Assembly (NCBI RefSeq): GCF_024346995.1
Contig: NZ_AP024887.1
Location: 1,860,001 to 1,924,000 of the forward strand
DNA: 64,000 bases
Direction of reading: 5' to 3'
Source of the DNA: Vibrio palustris
GTDB taxonomy: Bacteria > Pseudomonadota > Gammaproteobacteria > Enterobacterales > Vibrionaceae
Positions 61,371 to 64,000 of this stretch are shown piece after piece (position 1 is the stretch's first letter; every line of letters begins with the position of its first letter). The notes beneath the pieces are model-generated. The model did no database searches, was not told where the DNA came from, and worked only from the letters and a program-made list of their open reading frames with translations. Made by a program: the position numbers and the translations under genes.

Positions 61371-62134
61371 TAAACATCAACCTAGTAAGCGAAACCTCGT
61401 TGCTGATCGATTTCGGCAACGAGATAACGCCACAAATTGCCGACACGATTGCCACCTCTCTGCCTATTATTCGTCAAGTATTGGATACAGGGCTCGTCGA
61501 TATCATTCCCGCTTACACCACCGTTTTAGTTGGATTTGATAGTTTAAAAACTGACGTAACTGCTTGTGTTCAGATGCTTACAGCCCAACTGCAAAAGCTT
61601 GAAATGTCACAATCGGCGTCAGCTCATACTTTCACACACTCGATGCCAAAACAGCGTCACGTTATTGAAATCCCGGTGTACTACGGCGACGAGGTTGCGC
61701 TAGATAAAGCGTCGATATGCGCGCATACCCACCTATCATTCGATGAAGTTATTCACTTACACTCGCAACAAGAGTATCGCGTATACGCATTAGGATTTAC
61801 GCTTGGATTTGCGTATCTGGGTAATACCGATATGAAATTAAACATGTCACGCAAAAACACCCCCAGTTTTTGTATTCCCAAGGGGAGCGTCGCCATCGCT
61901 GATCAACAAACGGCTATTTACCCCAAAGACTCCCCTGGTGGCTGGCAAGTACTCGGACGCACTCCACTCGAACTCGTCGATTTTTATCGTGACAATTTGA
62001 CGCTATTCTCTCCAGGAGACAAAGTTCGCTTCCGAGCGATCTCGCGAGCGACTTTTTTGTCTATGGGTGGCTCGTTAGATATAAGCGATAGTAAATACGC
62101 TGATTTAAGTCGCCAAGGTGGTGTGTCATGTTAA
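61367..62134 (+). CDS. pxpB: 5-oxoprolinase subunit B (KipI/AHS1 family)
   Basis: The 255-residue protein has the AHS1 signature sequence VYALGFTLGFAYLGNTDMKL and later PKGSVAIADQQTAIYP, PGGWQVLGRTPLELVDF and LFSPGDKVRF, which are diagnostic for PxpB/KipI. The start GTG (61367) is inside the end of pxpA, and the end overlaps pxpC by seven bases. Confidence 0.94.
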   Translation: MININLVSETSLLIDFGNEITPQIADTIATSLPIIRQVLDTGLVDIIPAYTTVLVGFDSLKTDVTACVQMLTAQLQKLEMSQSASAHTFTHSMPKQRHVIEIPVYYGDEVALDKASICAHTHLSFDEVIHLHSQQEYRVYALGFTLGFAYLGNTDMKLNMSRKNTPSFCIPKGSVAIADQQTAIYPKDSPGGWQVLGRTPLELVDFYRDNLTLFSPGDKVRFRAISRATFLSMGGSLDISDSKYADLSRQGGVSC

Positions 62135-63054
62135 TCATTCTCTCGGCTGGCCCATTAAGTGTTATTCAAGATTTAGGCCGCAAAGGCTACCAACATCTTG
62201 GCGTAAGCCCAGGTGGCCCAATGGATGAACATGCATTTTCATGGGCTAACCGACTGCTGGATAACCCGATCAACACACCATGTGTAGAGATCACCATCGG
62301 AATGTTCCGAGCACAATTTACGCATGAAACGACGTTTGCGCTCACTGGAGCACAAATGGCAGGTACACTCAATGGCAAAAAGATAGCGCCATGGCAAAGC
62401 TATCATGCGTATGCTAACGATACTCTCGAGTTAAGAGGCGCGAGTTCAGGAACGCGCGCCTATCTAGCGGTAAAAGGCGGGTTTTGCGTGCCTAATATAT
62501 TAGGTAGCAGTGCAACGGTTATGCGAGATGAACTTGGCGGTTTAACAACCAAAGGTGAGGCTTTAAAAGCTAACGATTGCCTTCCTTATCCTAACACACC
62601 ATTAATGATGCGCCGCCAAACGCCTCCGCAATTTATTCCGGCTTATTCACCTAAAGTAACTCTCGATTTAATTGCTAGCTACCAGTTTGATTGGTTTACT
62701 AAGGCACAGCATCAGCGTTTTTTTGATAGCGAATATACACTAACACCACATTGTGACCGTATGGGGTTTAGACTATCCGGTACACCAATCGTATGTCATC
62801 AGCAGCGACTCATTTCAGAAGGAACGGCTCTGGGAGCCGTCCAAATCCCGGCAGACGGTCAACCGATCATTTTAATGCGTGATAGACAAACTATCGGTGG
62901 GTACCCAAAGCTTGGTTGCCTAAGTGCCCAAAGCGTTAATCAACTTGCACAAAGCCAACCCGGAACTCACATCACTTTTCGTTTAATCAGCTTAGAAAAC
63001 GCGATTGAACAACAACGCCAAGAGCAACGCTTTTTTCAACACTATGTCGGCTAA
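62128..63054 (+). CDS. pxpC: 5-oxoprolinase subunit C (KipA/AHS2 family)
   Basis: The 308-residue protein has the AHS2 features [55 protein letters not shown] and, near the end, [20 protein letters not shown]. It completes the PxpABC enzyme. A cytosine-deaminase gene starts 22 bases later in the same direction, so they may form one operon. Confidence 0.94.
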   Translation: MLIILSAGPLSVIQDLGRKGYQHLGVSPGGPMDEHAFSWANRLLDNPINTPCVEITIGMFRAQFTHETTFALTGAQMAGTLNGKKIAPWQSYHAYANDTLELRGASSGTRAYLAVKGGFCVPNILGSSATVMRDELGGLTTKGEALKANDCLPYPNTPLMMRRQTPPQFIPAYSPKVTLDLIASYQFDWFTKAQHQRFFDSEYTLTPHCDRMGFRLSGTPIVCHQQRLISEGTALGAVQIPADGQPIILMRDRQTIGGYPKLGCLSAQSVNQLAQSQPGTHITFRLISLENAIEQQRQEQRFFQHYVG

Positions 63055-63076
63055 CTTAACCAACGCAAGGACAACT

Positions 63077-64000
63077 ATGAAAATTATCAATGCTCGACTA
63101 CGTCATCAGGACGACTTATTTACCATCTACTGTGCAGAAGGCTTAATCAAAACCATTGAAAAGCAAAACAGTACAACTGTTGATAGTGCGGCGGATATTG
63201 ACGCTAATGGGCACTTATTGTGCGCTCCCTTCGTTGAGCCACACATTCATCTTGATGCAATAATGACTGTCGGTGAGCCACGCTGGAACCAGAGTGGTAC
63301 CTTGTTTGAAGGCATTGAATGTTGGTCCGAACGCAAACCGATGCTCACCACAGAAGATGTACAATCAAGAGTACGTAAAGCGGTGCAACTGCTAGTAAGC
63401 AATGGCATTCAACATATTCGTACTCACATTGATGTCACCGATCCCGATCTTACTGCGCTCAAAGCCATTGTGGCGCTCAAATCTGAATTCTCAGCTTACA
63501 TCGATTTACAGGTTGTCGCCTTCCCACAAGAAGGCATATTCTCTTATCCTAATGGTACTGGTTTAATGGAACAGGCAGTCGAATTAGGTGCGGATGTCAT
63601 TGGCGGTATCCCCCACTTTGAGTTCACCCGTGAATATGGCGTAGAGTCAATGCGTTGGGTGATGGATTTCGCCAAGAAACACGGTAAGCTAGTGGATGTG
63701 CATTGTGATGAAATAGACGATGAAGCTTCACGCTTTCTGGAGGTGCTCGCCACCGCAGCACTAGAATCTGGGATGGGAGATAAAGTCACTGCTAGCCATA
63801 CCACGGCCATGCATTCTTACAATAATGCCTATTGTTCAAAGCTGTTCCGTTTACTGAAAATGTCTAAGATCAATTTTGTTTCATGTCCAACCTCCAACAT
63901 TCATCTACAAGGACGTTTTGATACCTTACCTAAACGCCGAGGCATTACTCGTATCAAAGAACTGAATGAAGCAGGTATGAACGTTGCGCTCGCACAAGAT
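63077..64000 (+). CDS. codA: Cytosine deaminase, N-terminal 308 residues (partial)
   Basis: The frame starts at ATG 63077 with AAGG nine bases before it and is open to the window edge. It follows E. coli CodA closely: VEPHIHLD (metal ligands), [20 protein letters not shown], the Gln in VVAFPQEG, and [11 protein letters not shown]. Also present are the catalytic Glu in [22 protein letters not shown] and HLQGRFDT with [11 protein letters not shown]. Where E. coli has GHDD, this copy reads AQD at the last codon, so the metal/catalytic Asp is kept but the preceding His is Gln. CodA turns cytosine to uracil and ammonia. Specificity for another pyrimidine-like substrate is possible. The C-terminal ~110 residues are outside the window. 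Confidence 0.9.
   Translation, partial: MKIINARLRHQDDLFTIYCAEGLIKTIEKQNSTTVDSAADIDANGHLLCAPFVEPHIHLDAIMTVGEPRWNQSGTLFEGIECWSERKPMLTTEDVQSRVRKAVQLLVSNGIQHIRTHIDVTDPDLTALKAIVALKSEFSAYIDLQVVAFPQEGIFSYPNGTGLMEQAVELGADVIGGIPHFEFTREYGVESMRWVMDFAKKHGKLVDVHCDEIDDEASRFLEVLATAALESGMGDKVTASHTTAMHSYNNAYCSKLFRLLKMSKINFVSCPTSNIHLQGRFDTLPKRRGITRIKELNEAGMNVALAQD

Noticed and set aside
1..64000. CRISPR arrays, tRNA or rRNA genes, toxin-antitoxin pairs, phage genes, integrase or att duplications
   Set aside because: I looked for repeat-spacer patterns, tRNA cores, further copies of the ssrA 3' end and recombinase motifs and found none. The ssrA tRNA-like domain is the only tRNA-like sequence.

Overview
The window looks like a chromosomal segment of a Vibrio-like gammaproteobacterium, with moderate G+C and AT-rich accessory patches. 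The left edge has the order recN-bamE-ratB/ratA-smpB-ssrA, and the tmRNA tag reads ANDENYALAA. The hcp-hcr and norR-hmp pairs, the many chemoreceptors and the GGDEF proteins fit the same group. Species cannot be decided from sequence reading alone.

Layout. 1-2.9 kb: end of recN, bamE, the ratAB pair, smpB and ssrA, i.e. DNA repair, outer-membrane assembly and trans-translation. 2.9-3.7 kb: debris of IS3-family transposases just downstream of ssrA, a known island insertion spot. 3.7-5.2 kb: a secreted beta-helix/ricin-lectin protein. 5.2-9.7 kb: hcr, hcp and a NorR-type regulator, with a sigma-54 promoter and GT-N7-AC sites in front of hcp. 10.2-13.4 kb: a 5'-nucleotidase-like periplasmic protein with decayed metal motifs, overlapping a membrane diguanylate cyclase gene. 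13.6-15.6 kb: a chemoreceptor with an internally duplicated sensor. 15.7-17.1 kb: a porin whose leader carries two BglG/LicT-type antiterminator (RAT)/terminator modules. 17.2-24.0 kb: an M61 peptidase, an oxidoreductase fragment, a GGDEF protein, a divergent LysR/old-yellow-enzyme pair around a 30-bp palindrome, and a coiled-coil membrane protein. 24.3-29.1 kb: a beta-glucan module (GH3 plus a small exported protein, divergent GH128). 29.3-31.3 kb: the biotin ECF transporter bioMNY with a BirA-like operator.

31.4-46.6 kb is a nitrate-respiration block: narXL, narGHJI and narK, with FNR boxes and 7-2-7 NarL boxes, followed by a NIT-domain chemoreceptor and a second chemoreceptor. 46.9-50.7 kb: a tandem T-fold (6-carboxytetrahydropterin-synthase-like) protein, then a second norR divergent from hmp with three GT-N7-AC sites and a sigma-54-like promoter. 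50.9-54.1 kb: two unrecognised paralogues, one with a LysM domain, flanking arfB. 54.5-60.3 kb: a carboxylesterase, an EamA exporter, hisPMQ and a DUF2628-like membrane protein. 60.6 kb to the end: 5-oxoprolinase pxpABC followed by a cytosine deaminase that runs off the window.

How the parts fit: nitrate is sensed by NarXL and probably by the NIT chemoreceptor, imported by NarK and reduced by NarGHI. Nitric oxide and related by-products would be handled by Hmp and Hcp-Hcr, each apparently under its own NorR. A second theme is beta-glucan/beta-glucoside use (GH128, GH3, RAT-controlled porin). The least explained parts are the 5'-nucleotidase-like/diguanylate cyclase pair, the RAT-controlled porin without a visible antiterminator gene, the paralogues around arfB, and the tandem T-fold protein.
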